NCBI GenBank assembly: GCA_937136395.1
Contig: CAKZOI010000047.1
Span: 62,001-126,000, forward strand
Length of the DNA stretch: 64,000 bases
Direction of reading: 5' to 3'
DNA from: an uncultured Opitutia bacterium
Lineage (GTDB): Bacteria > Verrucomicrobiota > Verrucomicrobiia > Opitutales > Coraliomargaritaceae
Shown piece by piece: positions 1-9,639 of this stretch. The translations under genes were made by a program, and so were the position numbers. The notes under the pieces were generated by a model, which saw only the letters and a list, made by a program, of their open reading frames with translations, did no database searches and was not told where the DNA came from. How positions within the stretch are numbered: position 1 is the stretch's first letter; the number at the start of each line of letters is the position of its first letter.

Positions 1-827
1 TAGCTGCTATCAGCATTGCGACTGCCACCTTTATACACATCCACCCAATCGCCATCAATGTTCTTAATCAGAACTTTACCATCCTGCGTGTGAGTGCCCG
101 TATATTTAGACCCATGTAGAATGTCTCCATTCGCCATAAGCGTTGAATGGAAGCGGAGCTGATTCACTGCTTGCAAATAAAGATCACCATTCGAATGCAC
201 TGGCCCTTGCATCTCCATTTTCGGCCCGGGGTGGAACTCTAAGTCCATGTTATAGAAAATCGCATGAGAAAACAACGGGGCATCTCTAACGGACAGAACT
301 TGAGCACAATATACGGTCTTCTTCCCGAGTGTTGGATGATTCACCACCGCTTTACCAAATACATCAACATCTCGACTGAATACAATCTTTCCACGCTGAG
401 GATCGGTCTGATTAGCAGGTGCTTCTGGATCGATATAATTCCATTCACCAAAAGGAACATTGCCGCCTACGAGCTCGAAATCTTCGTAGACAATATTTGT
501 ATCCGCATAGAAATCTTGGACCGTCGAAGGAATCAATAAGGGATTGTTCTGCAACTCCCGAAGCGTGAATGAAGTCTGACTAGTCCAACGTTTACGTAAT
601 TCAGCAAAGCCATATTCTACAATCGATTCAGCAGCGTTGCTTGCCTCTTGATGCAGGAAGTGGCTTTTATTGAGTCGCATCTCTGTCGCTCCATAGCGAA
701 GCAAAGATGCCGCAATGATCCCCAAAGCTGCCGTAAAAATAATGACAATGACAAATGCCGAGCCTTCTTTCTGATTACAACCGAAGCAAGTCAGGGACTC
801 ACGATTATATGTAAATGAGCTAGCCAC
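1..827 (-). CDS. PilX-like pilus-associated membrane protein (partial)
   Basis: The reading frame stays open from a GTG at 827 to the left edge, so the C-terminus is missing. About 275 codons are visible. After some 20 polar residues comes EGSAFVIVIIFTAALG, a single N-terminal hydrophobic helix preceded by Gly, as in PilX-type accessory pilins and GspK-like proteins. A later GPVHSNGDLYL segment is a type of motif I associate with PilX-like proteins. The GTG overlaps the stop of the upstream prepilin gene by 8 bases, so the two are probably translated together. The likely role is in the envelope, in a type IV pilus or pseudopilus. The exact family is uncertain. Confidence 0.6.
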   Translation of the reverse strand, partial: MASSFTYNRESLTCFGCNQKEGSAFVIVIIFTAALGIIAASLLRYGATEMRLNKSHFLHQEASNAAESIVEYGFAELRKRWTSQTSFTLRELQNNPLLIPSTVQDFYADTNIVYEDFELVGGNVPFGEWNYIDPEAPANQTDPQRGKIVFSRDVDVFGKAVVNHPTLGKKTVYCAQVLSVRDAPLFSHAIFYNMDLEFHPGPKMEMQGPVHSNGDLYLQAVNQLRFHSTLMANGDILHGSKYTGTHTQDGKVLIKNIDGDWVDVYKGGSRNADSS

Positions 828-1488
828 GGGGTGATATAGTATAGTTGTAGGTTTCGGTAACACGCTTAGCGTCGTTACCATGATAGATTTGTCCATTGAG
901 CATAATGCTCTTACCTAAGAAATTGTAAAACAAACGACCGTCAGCTAATCCCTTAGAAAGCTCAATGACGACATCTGGTTCTGGCAATGAATCGACCTTA
1001 GGTATCAGCTTTTCTATAGCGAGCTGACTCGCAGGACTAAAATGAACCTCAAAGCGCATAACAGGGCCAAGTGCATCGGGATCGGATGCCTCGGATGCAC
1101 GGTAATAGCCAACGATACGCTCCGTCTCATTTTTCGAGGAGTCGGAATTATAAGTGAACACAAGTAGATCGCCAGAGGTTCCATCTAGCTGACGGTCGTT
1201 CGGTGCATCCCGAGCGTCATTGGCGATCGATTCATAGATAAAAAAGTCGTTTGACTGTTTACCGACTCGCGTCAACTCCGAGGTCAATTGCCTGATGTCG
1301 CGGTTAATTCGATTTCGTTGCTCATTCACATAGCCCATTTTTAAAAATTGAATATAAAATGATAAGACTCCCGTAACGAGTAGCAGAGAGATCGACATCA
1401 CGACCATTATCTCAACAAGCGTGAGGCCATCTTTAGATGATTTTTGGTTCGAACTTAGTAGCGTCAGTTCTTTTTCAGGTGTGCGCAT
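820..1488 (-). CDS. Prepilin-type N-terminal cleavage/methylation protein (PilW-like)
   Basis: This 222-residue protein has a polar leader ending in DGLTLVEIMVVM. That matches the prepilin peptidase site (Gly before the hydrophobic stretch, Glu at mature position 5), followed by one transmembrane helix and a soluble, mainly beta domain. PilD-type peptidase would cleave and N-methylate it before insertion into a pilus or pseudopilus. It starts with ATG four bases after the stop of the preceding minus-strand prepilin gene and overlaps the next gene, so the three form one operon. Its length and position between a PilV-like and a PilX-like gene resemble the minor-pilin order in type IV pilus loci. 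No assembly ATPase is visible here. Confidence 0.72.
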   Translation of the reverse strand: MRTPEKELTLLSSNQKSSKDGLTLVEIMVVMSISLLLVTGVLSFYIQFLKMGYVNEQRNRINRDIRQLTSELTRVGKQSNDFFIYESIANDARDAPNDRQLDGTSGDLLVFTYNSDSSKNETERIVGYYRASEASDPDALGPVMRFEVHFSPASQLAIEKLIPKVDSLPEPDVVIELSKGLADGRLFYNFLGKSIMLNGQIYHGNDAKRVTETYNYTISPRG

Positions 1489-1492
1489 GAAT

Positions 1493-2038
1493 CTAATACT
1501 CCGTGATATCGGTTTTAACGAACTTGAGGGTTTCTTTGTTCATTTTTGAAAAGCCAGCCATCACCAACTCCCATTCAAATTCTAAGGTAATCTCGATCAC
1601 TTTAAGTTCATCGTTTTCCTTAGTTAAATCGCGACCTTTTGGCGTGATCCACATTTTCATAACTCTCTCTTTAAGTGTCCCATCTTTCTGCTTCTGAACA
1701 TCGATAACGATTTCCTTCAGCATACGCTCATTAAACACCAGATAATCATCGATTTCCGACGTGCCACTCGCACCAAAACTTAAGCTTTTGGTCGGTATCT
1801 CAAATAGCGCAGGATCCCTAAGTGCGTTATCAATAACGATGTAAGGGATACTTTTGATTTGTTCACTAAAGCCTTGAGCCACTGTGAAAGCAGTGTTCCG
1901 GTATACATTCGAGTAAGCAATTCGACCTGTCTGTAGGGTAGCCGAAGCGACCCCAACCGATACTAATGCAAACACTAATGTGCCGATCATTACTTCGATC
2001 AACGAGAATCCATGCTTAGCTTTGGAATTAGAAGACAT
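1493..2038 (-). CDS. Prepilin-type minor pilin (PilV/GspI-like)
   Basis: The protein carries a canonical HGFSLIEVMIG prepilin cleavage motif after a short basic leader, then a hydrophobic helix and a soluble C-terminal domain, about 181 residues in all. I chose the ATG at 2038, which gives the leader MSSNSKAKHG. An in-frame GTG at 2053 would add five residues and neither start has a convincing ribosome binding site. It is the first gene of the three-gene minus-strand pilin-like set and diverges from thiL. PilV-like or GspI-like is the best description; whether it serves a type IV pilus or a second secretion pseudopilus cannot be decided here. Confidence 0.7.
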   Translation of the reverse strand: MSSNSKAKHGFSLIEVMIGTLVFALVSVGVASATLQTGRIAYSNVYRNTAFTVAQGFSEQIKSIPYIVIDNALRDPALFEIPTKSLSFGASGTSEIDDYLVFNERMLKEIVIDVQKQKDGTLKERVMKMWITPKGRDLTKENDELKVIEITLEFEWELVMAGFSKMNKETLKFVKTDITEY

Positions 2039-2282
2039 ATGCTTATGATACACTTATCAAATCAAAAAACAATCAGGTCAATCATTCATTTTTGCTGTTA
2101 AATTAGCGTATGCACTATAAGGACTTTACCTGTTCAAATAAGCAATACCCCCCCCATCGTAAATGAAATGAATCCATTCAAGGTGAGCCTTGTCATAGCG
2201 GCATCCTGAATGCATACACAAATATGATTTACTCACTTTATAAATATTTGAATGTAGACTAAGCGTTTCTATTCAAACCAGA

Positions 2283-3257
2283 ATGATATTTACCACAAAC
2301 AAAGCACAAAGTGTCGCGGGACTAGGGGAAAGTGCGCTTATTGAAAATATTCAAGATTGGCTCAAGGCTGTGACCCCACAGCCACCGTATGGCATCGGCG
2401 ATGATTGCGCTGTGATCGAAGTCTCGAAGCCCACTCGACAGATAATCACTACAGACGCGGTAACTTTTGGGCAGCATTTCGACTCTAGCGTCAGCGCAAA
2501 AGATGCCGGAGCTAAATTGATTAAGCGCAATTTGAGTGATATCGCCGCGATGGGCGGCAAACCCGAGCACGCAGTGCTCGCCCTACTCTGCGGACCAGAT
2601 ACATCGCTGGAATGGTTAAAGGCCTTTTTTCAAGGCATTGCCGAAATCTCTAAGCCATACAAACTGCGCATTGTAGGTGGCGATGTCAGCGCACTCCCGA
2701 TCGGTCAATTTTCGGCCGTTCTGACGCTTGTCGGCACAGCTGATACAATGAAACTGCGCAGTGATGCACGCATTGGGGATCATATTTACGTAACTGGATC
2801 TTTAGGTGGCAGTATCCTCGAGCATCACTATGCATTTAGTCCACGACTCGATGAGGGTGCCTGGCTAGCAAGACATTCAGCTTGCACCGCCCTCATGGAT
2901 CTCACCGATGGTCTCGCCAAAGACCTCAGGGCGCTACTACCGCAGCATGGATCGGCATATATAGATCTAAGCGCAGTGCCCATTGCAGGTGACGCACATA
3001 AGCTCGCGCAAGATTCGAAGCGCGATCCACTAGAACACGCATTTTGCGATGGCGAGGATTACGAACTGCTCTTTACGATCCATGGATCAACACCTGCAGC
3101 AGATTTCGAACAGCAATGGCGGCAATCCTTCCCATCCCTGAAATTGAGCCGTATCGGCAAAATCGATCGAGTCTCGAATTCGGGTCATCTACTTATCGAT
3201 GCGGTAACAAATGAAGCCTTGCCATGGACCGAGGGTTTTGAGCATTTGAAAGGATAA
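2283..3257 (+). CDS. thiL: Thiamine-monophosphate kinase
   Basis: ThiL phosphorylates thiamine monophosphate to thiamine pyrophosphate, the last step of cofactor synthesis, in the cytoplasm. The 324-residue protein shows the family landmarks in order: an N-terminal GESALIENI segment, the Mg/ATP-binding [15 protein letters not shown], a GGDVS segment in the middle, [11 protein letters not shown], and GEDYELLF near the C-terminus. The length is typical of the AIR-synthase-like PurM fold. Its TAA stop shares one base with the ATG of tsaE (TAATG), indicating translational coupling. No thiamine riboswitch is evident in the roughly 240 bases upstream. Confidence 0.93.
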   Translation: MIFTTNKAQSVAGLGESALIENIQDWLKAVTPQPPYGIGDDCAVIEVSKPTRQIITTDAVTFGQHFDSSVSAKDAGAKLIKRNLSDIAAMGGKPEHAVLALLCGPDTSLEWLKAFFQGIAEISKPYKLRIVGGDVSALPIGQFSAVLTLVGTADTMKLRSDARIGDHIYVTGSLGGSILEHHYAFSPRLDEGAWLARHSACTALMDLTDGLAKDLRALLPQHGSAYIDLSAVPIAGDAHKLAQDSKRDPLEHAFCDGEDYELLFTIHGSTPAADFEQQWRQSFPSLKLSRIGKIDRVSNSGHLLIDAVTNEALPWTEGFEHLKG

Positions 3258-3691
3258 TGCCTTCATTATTAGAACAGTTACAAGCGGGCATCACCACTCA
3301 ATCCGCTGAAGCCACCGAACAGATCGCTCGCGAACTAGCGGCGCTAGTTCCAGAAGATACCGTGCTCGCTTTCCATGGAGATCTGGGAGCGGGGAAAACG
3401 ACATTCATACGTGGGCTGGCGCGCGCGTGGGATATTGAAGAGCCAGTAACGAGCCCTACTTTTAACCTTTACACACTTTACGAAGGCAACCGCCAGTTGA
3501 TTCATTTAGACGCCTACCGCTTAGAATCGGGCGCCGATTTAGATGCGCTGATGATCGACGATTTCATGCATTCGCCATGGTGCCTCGCCGTGGAATGGCC
3601 CGAGCGTATCGCGAATAGCCTTCCTGAAGATACCTGGCACCTCTATCTAGGCATCGACGAAAATCTGGCACATACCATTCGTCTAAAGTAA
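3257..3691 (+). CDS. tsaE: tRNA threonylcarbamoyladenosine synthesis ATPase TsaE
   Basis: TsaE is the ATPase partner of TsaB/TsaD in making the t6A37 modification of ANN-decoding tRNAs. The 144-residue protein has the P-loop GDLGAGKTT at residues 41-49, followed by the family motif [12 protein letters not shown] and then [10 protein letters not shown]. It ends with a VEWPER segment, also diagnostic of TsaE (YjeE). It is translated from a start overlapping the thiL stop and is convergent with the transglutaminase gene 10 bases downstream. Pairing with thiL is common in several phyla and probably reflects co-transcription rather than shared function. Confidence 0.92.
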   Translation: MPSLLEQLQAGITTQSAEATEQIARELAALVPEDTVLAFHGDLGAGKTTFIRGLARAWDIEEPVTSPTFNLYTLYEGNRQLIHLDAYRLESGADLDALMIDDFMHSPWCLAVEWPERIANSLPEDTWHLYLGIDENLAHTIRLK

Positions 3692-3701
3692 GGAAGATTG
3701 C

Positions 3702-5885
3702 TCAACCCTTTAGCGCATTTCGCGCGCACTTAAAGACTGCTTTTGCAGTGGTGCGGTTTGCTGGTGGACCAAAGCGGATCGCTTGTAAGTCAGAACGTAT
3801 CGCCCCACCCAGCTCTTTACGTTTAAATTTTCGCAGATAGCGACTGGCTTCTAAGCGAAGTGGATCGAGTGCCTTAGGCCTTCTCAGTAATCTGTAGAAA
3901 ATACCAATCCAATAAAACCGAGCATGCCAAAGCCCCCACATAGCCACGAGCAATGAAACCACCAATGCCATGCCCAGTATACCTTTGCCGCTAAACGGCT
4001 GCTTCCACCAAACTGATAGGCGTGTGCCTAGATCGCTGGCTTTTTCACCTAGTTTTCCTGCGATATCATCAAAGATGTCTTTCATCGTAATCGCCATGTC
4101 TAGCTGATCTCCTTGATCAAAATTAACCACCCGACGATACCACTGAATACGCAAACTGTCAGTCCAAGCTCCCAGCCCTGCTTCAAAATTTTGTGAACTT
4201 GGCATGATCACATCAGGATTCGCTGAGCCACTACCAGGCGTCGGGTCCACTCGTAACCACTCCTCGTTAGCGGCATCATAGATCTCTACCCAAGCATGAG
4301 CATCGTCATTTCGGACCACGAAATACTCCTCGACCATATTCCAGGCGCCGCCCGTAAACCCGACAGCCATACGTGCTGGATAGCCGGCCTCACGCGCAAG
4401 TAGAATAAACGAGCCAGCAAAATATTCGCAATGTCCTGCCTTCGCGGTTCGCAGCCAATTGACGATGGCATCCTCCCCTTCTCCTCCAATATCTGGGTAA
4501 AGTGAGTAACGGTAACTTTTCCATAGATAGCTCGTTAAGAGATTACTATACGAAGAGACATCTAAGGAGGCTGCTTCACCTTTAATCTCCGCATTTAATT
4601 CATTGAGAAACGCGCGGTCTTCATCGCTCATATCCAACTCTAAAGTTGTGAGTGGGTAGGTATACTCTGCGGCTGAAAAAGGCTTGGTTAAACTCGAAAA
4701 AGCCTCGACCTCGTCTGCCATCGCAGGGAAACGATGTGTCCATCGTAGATCCTCAATCTGATAGGAAAACACTCTCTGTTGAACAGACAGCAGGCCCACA
4801 TGATGCGGACCTGGTATAATTGCCAAATTTTGAACCCCCTCAAAACGCATCGAGTGAAACAGTCCCGGAAGCGGCAAAAACTGGCTGGTCCCACCTTCCA
4901 AATAGAAGGTCCATTTTTCGGTAAATCGACGGCTAACCTCTTGGCCCCCATCGAGCAGATCACGGCCCATAAGCTCACGCGTTTTAGGATAGGCACGCAT
5001 GGGGCGTCCTTTTAGCGCATTGGACATGCGGAAATAGCCACGATCATACTTATCAAGTGTTAGAATACGCCAGTAAGGCCTACCTTCGATCGCATCTATT
5101 GAAGGTGCATCGATTCGCATAGCTACGGAGTTGTTCGACTGAATCTCTGACACTTCCCCCAGCTTCACATTTTCACTGAATCCTGCCTTAGCCTCTGACT
5201 TGATTTCTAAATAAGGGATCGCTTGGTGAATGTCCACACGAGGCGTGAGAACAAACAGGACGGTCGATACTGAAACAACAAACAAGAACATAGTCGCACC
5301 CAAAAAGAGCACGCGATAGTCCAGCGACCGAAGCACTCGCCCAATTAAGTGAGATAGAGAAAACGCTTTCCAATCTGCCTGATACTGTCGACTTTCGGGG
5401 CCGCGATCTAAAACGCAGATCAAAAACAGCACCCCCATTGCTACGGGCGTGAACAACAAAATTTGAAACGCAAACAGCAGCGATAAGGTCATCACACCAG
5501 AGATCACGAGGCAAAACAAACAAAGCAAAACGATCTGCAAATCCTCCCTGCGACGACGTGGCGCTAAGGCGCGATAGATCAACAACAAGATGACCATCCT
5601 TAAGAGCGGTGGCATAAACTCAGGCAGGTGCAGGATAAAATCGGCGCCGATAATGAAGAGTAAAAAAAATCCAACCGATCGCCAAAAAAAGGTGGGTATA
5701 CGTGATACCCAAATCGGCTTAAACAATGCGATAACTAGTGCCAGGCCGCCGAGCAGGATATGCAACTCCGCCTGCAAGTCTAATGATGACAATGCCCAGA
5801 ATGCTAACAGGCACAAGAGTGTGCCAGTTAGCCATTTCAACTCAAAGAGTTCCTCAGTCGTGAGTTTGACCAGCTTTTTTCTCAT
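3702..5885 (-). CDS. TgpA-like membrane transglutaminase (DUF3488/DUF4129)
   Basis: A large membrane protein with several transmembrane helices in the first 215 residues, an extracytoplasmic transglutaminase-like domain, one more helix near residue 640 and a short cytoplasmic tail. The catalytic triad is visible as GHCEYFAG (Cys 486), DDAHAWVE (His 530) and RVDPTPG (Asp 547), numbered from the ATG at 5885. A TTG at 5900 could add five residues. It is the last gene of the MoxR-DUF58-transglutaminase operon and overlaps the DUF58 gene. The known relative TgpA of Pseudomonas aeruginosa is essential there, but its substrate is not settled. The physiological substrate here is unknown. Confidence 0.85.
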   Translation of the reverse strand: MRKKLVKLTTEELFELKWLTGTLLCLLAFWALSSLDLQAELHILLGGLALVIALFKPIWVSRIPTFFWRSVGFFLLFIIGADFILHLPEFMPPLLRMVILLLIYRALAPRRRREDLQIVLLCLFCLVISGVMTLSLLFAFQILLFTPVAMGVLFLICVLDRGPESRQYQADWKAFSLSHLIGRVLRSLDYRVLFLGATMFLFVVSVSTVLFVLTPRVDIHQAIPYLEIKSEAKAGFSENVKLGEVSEIQSNNSVAMRIDAPSIDAIEGRPYWRILTLDKYDRGYFRMSNALKGRPMRAYPKTRELMGRDLLDGGQEVSRRFTEKWTFYLEGGTSQFLPLPGLFHSMRFEGVQNLAIIPGPHHVGLLSVQQRVFSYQIEDLRWTHRFPAMADEVEAFSSLTKPFSAAEYTYPLTTLELDMSDEDRAFLNELNAEIKGEAASLDVSSYSNLLTSYLWKSYRYSLYPDIGGEGEDAIVNWLRTAKAGHCEYFAGSFILLAREAGYPARMAVGFTGGAWNMVEEYFVVRNDDAHAWVEIYDAANEEWLRVDPTPGSGSANPDVIMPSSQNFEAGLGAWTDSLRIQWYRRVVNFDQGDQLDMAITMKDIFDDIAGKLGEKASDLGTRLSVWWKQPFSGKGILGMALVVSLLVAMWGLWHARFYWIGIFYRLLRRPKALDPLRLEASRYLRKFKRKELGGAIRSDLQAIRFGPPANRTTAKAVFKCARNALKG

Positions 5886-7005
5886 CGACAAAAATCGCAA
5901 CGTCCCGCTCCCCGGACGGTCTAAAGGTAATAAGATTCTTTAGCGAGTAATCGCTTACCGCTGATTGATTTTCGGTGGGCTTCAAAGTGGCCAAGATATT
6001 AAAAAAGTCATGCAAGTCGCGCATACTCTTAATGATTAATGGTGACTGATCATCGATCCGAATTGAGTCAAGGCGACCACAGTGAAATAACATTTCAGAC
6101 AGTGAGCAAGCTGCCGAACACAGCGTCTCAAAAGTGTCCCTATCCCATACATGCTTGTCCGTGTCTAAACTTAGGTGAAACCCTGCTTCTCCTTCTTGAG
6201 CGAGTTGCCGAATCATCAATTTTTGCAGACGCGCGGTTGCCTTCCAGTGCACCAAGCGAGGTGGATCTCCTGGCACATAAGGGCGCAGATTTAAAAAGTC
6301 GTTCCCTAGGCCAGCATTCCGTTTAGACTGCCCTGACAAAAAGCGCTGGCCGTTGTTCTGCGGATCAAATGTGAATTCTACAGGCTTGGGCCAGACGAGC
6401 ACAGACTCCTTGATCTCATGTCCAAGCACACGCTCTAGAAAGCCAAATGGAAACTGTGAGGTGACCCCCGACAGATAGACATCGCAGCGGCCTCGAAGCT
6501 TTGGCACAAAGGTCCACTCTAAGCGAGCCGTCGACTTTGGCTTTAAGGCGCGCTGCAGATAGAGACGTTCTTCGGTATCCACTGCGGTGCTACCGACACG
6601 AAAACAAATACCCATCGTCGGGAAAATCGTTTTATGATTGGTGACATCAACTTCAGCCATGCCCACTTCCTCGACTTGTAGATGCTGCGGTGCGCAAAGC
6701 GCCCATGTCAAGCGGCGGAAATTGATTAAAGATAAAATACCGCTCAACACTAGACTGCTCAGCAGTAAGGACAAAGTCATAAACAAAATATTACTCGATG
6801 TATTATACGCCGCCGATCCGATCCCCATTGCAATGATGATCAGCATCCAACCGATTGCAGTGAGCGTGGTCTTGCGAAAACGAGCTGGTATCAGCTGCCT
6901 AAAAAATAGAGGGATGAGCCGCTGCTCGCGCCCCTTTACACTTTTAAAAAAGTCTGGATTCGTCCAATCATGCCAGCCCTTTAGCTCTTCATTGAGATTC
7001 GGCAT
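5854..7005 (-). CDS. DUF58 domain protein
   Basis: This 383-residue protein has two hydrophobic helices around residues 45-95, then a DUF58 core. The diagnostic stretch NLRPYVPGDPPRLVHWKATA is followed by a von Willebrand-like segment. DUF58 proteins accompany MoxR AAA+ ATPases and are thought to act as their membrane-bound partners in envelope maturation or stress functions. That is family knowledge; the substrate is not known. The gene starts 10 bases after the MoxR stop and its 3' end overlaps the transglutaminase start, so all three are one transcription unit. Confidence 0.87.
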   Translation of the reverse strand: MPNLNEELKGWHDWTNPDFFKSVKGREQRLIPLFFRQLIPARFRKTTLTAIGWMLIIIAMGIGSAAYNTSSNILFMTLSLLLSSLVLSGILSLINFRRLTWALCAPQHLQVEEVGMAEVDVTNHKTIFPTMGICFRVGSTAVDTEERLYLQRALKPKSTARLEWTFVPKLRGRCDVYLSGVTSQFPFGFLERVLGHEIKESVLVWPKPVEFTFDPQNNGQRFLSGQSKRNAGLGNDFLNLRPYVPGDPPRLVHWKATARLQKLMIRQLAQEGEAGFHLSLDTDKHVWDRDTFETLCSAACSLSEMLFHCGRLDSIRIDDQSPLIIKSMRDLHDFFNILATLKPTENQSAVSDYSLKNLITFRPSGERDVAIFVDEKKAGQTHD

Positions 7006-7015
7006 TTTGACTGGC

Positions 7016-7984
7016 TTAACTCGGTTCAGGTGTCACTTCTACAATCTTTTGTAGTAAACCTTCGATTGAGCGACGCTCCTCAAATGGGTCTGACATCGGT
7101 TTTCGTAAGACTAAGCGGTGCCCAAATACAGGTAAGACAAGTGTGGCCACATCTTCTGGCAGAACAAAGGCGCGACCTTGCGCTAAGGCGCGTGCTTGTG
7201 CGGCCGCTTTTAAAGAGAGCGTGCCACGCGGACTCACTCCTGAGCGAAATTGTGTTTCTTCGCGTGTCGCCGTCACTAACTTCACGATATACTCATAAAT
7301 AGTGTCTTCAACATAGACCTCGCGCACATGTGCTTGTAGCTCGATGATCTCCTTTTTAGAGACGACGGGTGCTGCATCTAGCTGATCGTAGTGCAAATGC
7401 CCATCCTTCAAGATGCTCAACTCATTTTCAAAGTCTGGGTAGCCCATATCCATCCGAATCAAAAAACGATCCATTTGACTTTCTGGCAGAGGGAACGTGC
7501 CCTCGTAGTCGACTGGGTTCTGCGTCGCTATAACCATAAAGGGTGGTGGCACGGTATAGGTTTGCCCATCCACGGAAAGTTTTGCGCGCCCCATCACCTC
7601 CAGTAAACTCGACTGTGTTTTTGGAGTCGTCCGATTAATTTCATCCGCCAGGACCACATTCGCAAAAATCGGACCGCGCTTAAACGTAAATTCACGCTCA
7701 CGCTCATCATAAATCGAAACGCCGATAATGTCTGAGGGCAACATATCGCTAGTAAACTGTATGCGAGAGAAACTACAATCAATCGAACGCGCTAAACAGT
7801 ATGCCAAAGTGGTCTTGCCTAAGCCTGGCAAGTCTTCGATCAAAATATGCCCTCTCGCTAATAAGCAAATGATGACCTTATCAACCGCATCGGTTTTGCC
7901 ACGAATCGTCCGCTCAATATTCTTACGTAAACGCTCAACCGTCTCAAAAGCATGAGGCGCAGGAATCACCTTATTTGAATTCAT
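7016..7984 (-). CDS. MoxR-family AAA+ ATPase
   Basis: A 322-residue MoxR-type ATPase. Walker A is [11 protein letters not shown] (near residues 51-61) and Walker B is VVLADEIN (110-117). An ATQNP sensor segment and the [16 protein letters not shown] sensor-2 region follow. MoxR proteins are chaperone-like ATPases that mature or activate partner complexes, usually together with a DUF58 protein, as here. It is the first gene of the minus-strand trio and diverges from the secretion operon across a 221-base spacer that must hold both promoters. I could not identify either promoter with confidence. Confidence 0.9.
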   Translation of the reverse strand: MNSNKVIPAPHAFETVERLRKNIERTIRGKTDAVDKVIICLLARGHILIEDLPGLGKTTLAYCLARSIDCSFSRIQFTSDMLPSDIIGVSIYDEREREFTFKRGPIFANVVLADEINRTTPKTQSSLLEVMGRAKLSVDGQTYTVPPPFMVIATQNPVDYEGTFPLPESQMDRFLIRMDMGYPDFENELSILKDGHLHYDQLDAAPVVSKKEIIELQAHVREVYVEDTIYEYIVKLVTATREETQFRSGVSPRGTLSLKAAAQARALAQGRAFVLPEDVATLVLPVFGHRLVLRKPMSDPFEERRSIEGLLQKIVEVTPEPS

Positions 7985-8205
7985 AGCTAAACAGAGTAAT
8001 AATAAATCGAATGATTAGCAATAGGAAGCCACAACAAATCAAAGAAGTTTCCAACACGCTTACAAAATTTTAACGTAAACAAGGAAATATGAAGTCCTAA
8101 AAAGCGGTTAAAAACCCTCGACAGGCTATATTTGGCGAAACTTACTAGACATGTTGTCGATACATGAAAAATATTGGCACTAAAACTCTTTTTTAAGGTC
8201 ATTAT

Positions 8206-8676
8206 GTGACTACCAACTATCCTATGAATAACTGCCCTAGTTTACTTTCCTCAAAGCACTCGAATGCCCGCCGTAGCGGCTTCAGTTTAATCGAAATCTT
8301 ATTTGTAATCGGTTTGATTGCTCTCTTGCTCACTCTCGTTGTGGGCAACATCGGTGGCATCTTCGGTGGGCAACAAGAAAAAGTCGCTGACATTTTTGTT
8401 AAGCAGACCGTCAAACTGGGTGTGGTTCCCTACAAGCTCGACATGGGCAATTACCCAACAACCGAACAGGGGCTACAGGCACTGATTAAGGCCCCAGCTG
8501 GTAAAGAGGGAAAATGGAAAGGCCCTTACCTGGAAGAATTACCGATGGACCCTTGGGATAACCCGTATCAATACCGTTTCCCTGGCACCAAAAATATTAA
8601 TGGAGCGAAAGGTTACGACGTCTGGTCACTAGGTGCCGACGGAGTAGAAAGCGCCGATGACATCGGCAACTGGTAA
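8206..8676 (+). CDS. gspG: Type II secretion major pseudopilin GspG
   Basis: The protein has a prepilin leader ending at [14 protein letters not shown], then the GspG-specific region: [26 protein letters not shown] and [11 protein letters not shown] near the C-terminus, which form the calcium-binding loop of the major pseudopilin. At 156 residues including leader it is of usual size. The GTG start at 8206 is favoured by an AAGG seven bases upstream; an ATG at 8224 is the alternative. It is the first gene of a nine-gene secretion operon. GspG polymerises into the inner-membrane pseudopilus that pushes folded exoproteins through the secretin. Confidence 0.93.
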   Translation: MTTNYPMNNCPSLLSSKHSNARRSGFSLIEILFVIGLIALLLTLVVGNIGGIFGGQQEKVADIFVKQTVKLGVVPYKLDMGNYPTTEQGLQALIKAPAGKEGKWKGPYLEELPMDPWDNPYQYRFPGTKNINGAKGYDVWSLGADGVESADDIGNW

Positions 8677-9172
8677 ACAGCGTCGTCGTCTCAGCGGCTT
8701 TACGATTATTGAAGTCGTATTGGTATTGGGCTTGATTGCACTGGCTGGAGCGATCGTTGTCACTAACTTCGCATCGATGGCTGACCGCGGTGGAAAACTC
8801 AGCACTGAAGAAACGCTGCAGGCTGCCATTCGTCAGGCACGGTTCGTCGCTGCAAGCGAACGCATGGTAGTCTCACTCAGTTATGATGAAGTAACCGGAG
8901 CACTATTGCTTTCCACAGGTGAGCGCTTTGAACTCGGCTCTGAATATAGCGAAGAAGGTCGAGGCGAAATACGCTTTTATCTCGTGCCCCCAGCTGAGGG
9001 TCTTCGCCCACATCCCGATCCAGAAAACACGCAATTAGAAACGCCAGAGGTTCGCTTTGCCGCTGACCGTAGCTCAAACCCTTTTGTGGTCGAAATTGAC
9101 AATGGGAGTGGCACTCCGCAGCGCATCGCATTTGACCCCTTTTCCAGTTTACGGCGAAAGGAGAAGGAATGA
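8657..9172 (+). CDS. gspH: Type II secretion minor pseudopilin GspH
   Basis: A 171-residue prepilin-like protein with the cleavage motif [14 protein letters not shown] directly after a short basic leader, and a GspH/FimT-type C-terminal beta domain. Its ATG lies 20 bases inside gspG, so translation is probably coupled. In the pseudopilus GspH bridges the GspG shaft and the tip complex. Assignment rests on the motif and on its position between gspG and gspI; the sequence beyond the helix is poorly conserved in this family. Confidence 0.82.
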   Translation: MTSATGKQRRRLSGFTIIEVVLVLGLIALAGAIVVTNFASMADRGGKLSTEETLQAAIRQARFVAASERMVVSLSYDEVTGALLLSTGERFELGSEYSEEGRGEIRFYLVPPAEGLRPHPDPENTQLETPEVRFAADRSSNPFVVEIDNGSGTPQRIAFDPFSSLRRKEKE

Positions 9173-9639
9173 GGCCTGAACCGAATCGCTCGCAGCGCGG
9201 ATTCACGTTAATTGAAGTCGTGATCGCGGTCGCTCTCTTTGCCATGGCAGCGGCCGTGCTCAGCTCGACATTCGTCAACGCACTCCTAGCAAGAGATCGT
9301 GTGCAAAGTAACGACATACGCGATGCGGACATACGCGCTGTGCGGATGCAACTCTTACTGGAAGCCAATCGCGAAGATGCTGAAGACGGCGACCGATACG
9401 AAACCCTCAACAATGGTGAAGCCAATTGGCGCGCAGAAATCGAGCCCACCGAGGTCGTCGACCTCTTTCAAGTCTTCTTCGAAATCGAATTTTCTGATCC
9501 TCATGGTGAGCAATCACCGACCTACTCGGAAGTCCTCTACTTGCTCCGCCCCACTTGGTCAGAACCGAATGAGCGTTCAGACCTTTTACAAGAAAAGAAG
9601 GAGGCCTTGCTAGACTCCAGAGACTTCAGCCGCTTTTGA
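9169..9639 (+). CDS. gspI: Type II secretion minor pseudopilin GspI-like
   Basis: A 156-residue protein with RGFTLIEVVIAVALF at the N-terminus (Gly at -1, Glu at +5) and a short soluble domain. It overlaps gspH by an ATGA junction. Size and order (after H, before J) fit GspI, the nucleator of the pseudopilus tip (I-J-K). Sequence alone would only support a generic prepilin, so the letter is assigned by synteny. Confidence 0.75.
   Translation: MRPEPNRSQRGFTLIEVVIAVALFAMAAAVLSSTFVNALLARDRVQSNDIRDADIRAVRMQLLLEANREDAEDGDRYETLNNGEANWRAEIEPTEVVDLFQVFFEIEFSDPHGEQSPTYSEVLYLLRPTWSEPNERSDLLQEKKEALLDSRDFSRF

Noticed and set aside
264-539. 91-codon plus-strand frame near the left edge
   Set aside because: Opposite the PilX-like gene, whose frame is open over the whole region with protein-like sequence.
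2054-2282. Thiamine pyrophosphate riboswitch upstream of thiL
   Set aside because: The conserved THI-box segments (such as CTGAGA) were not found in the leader.
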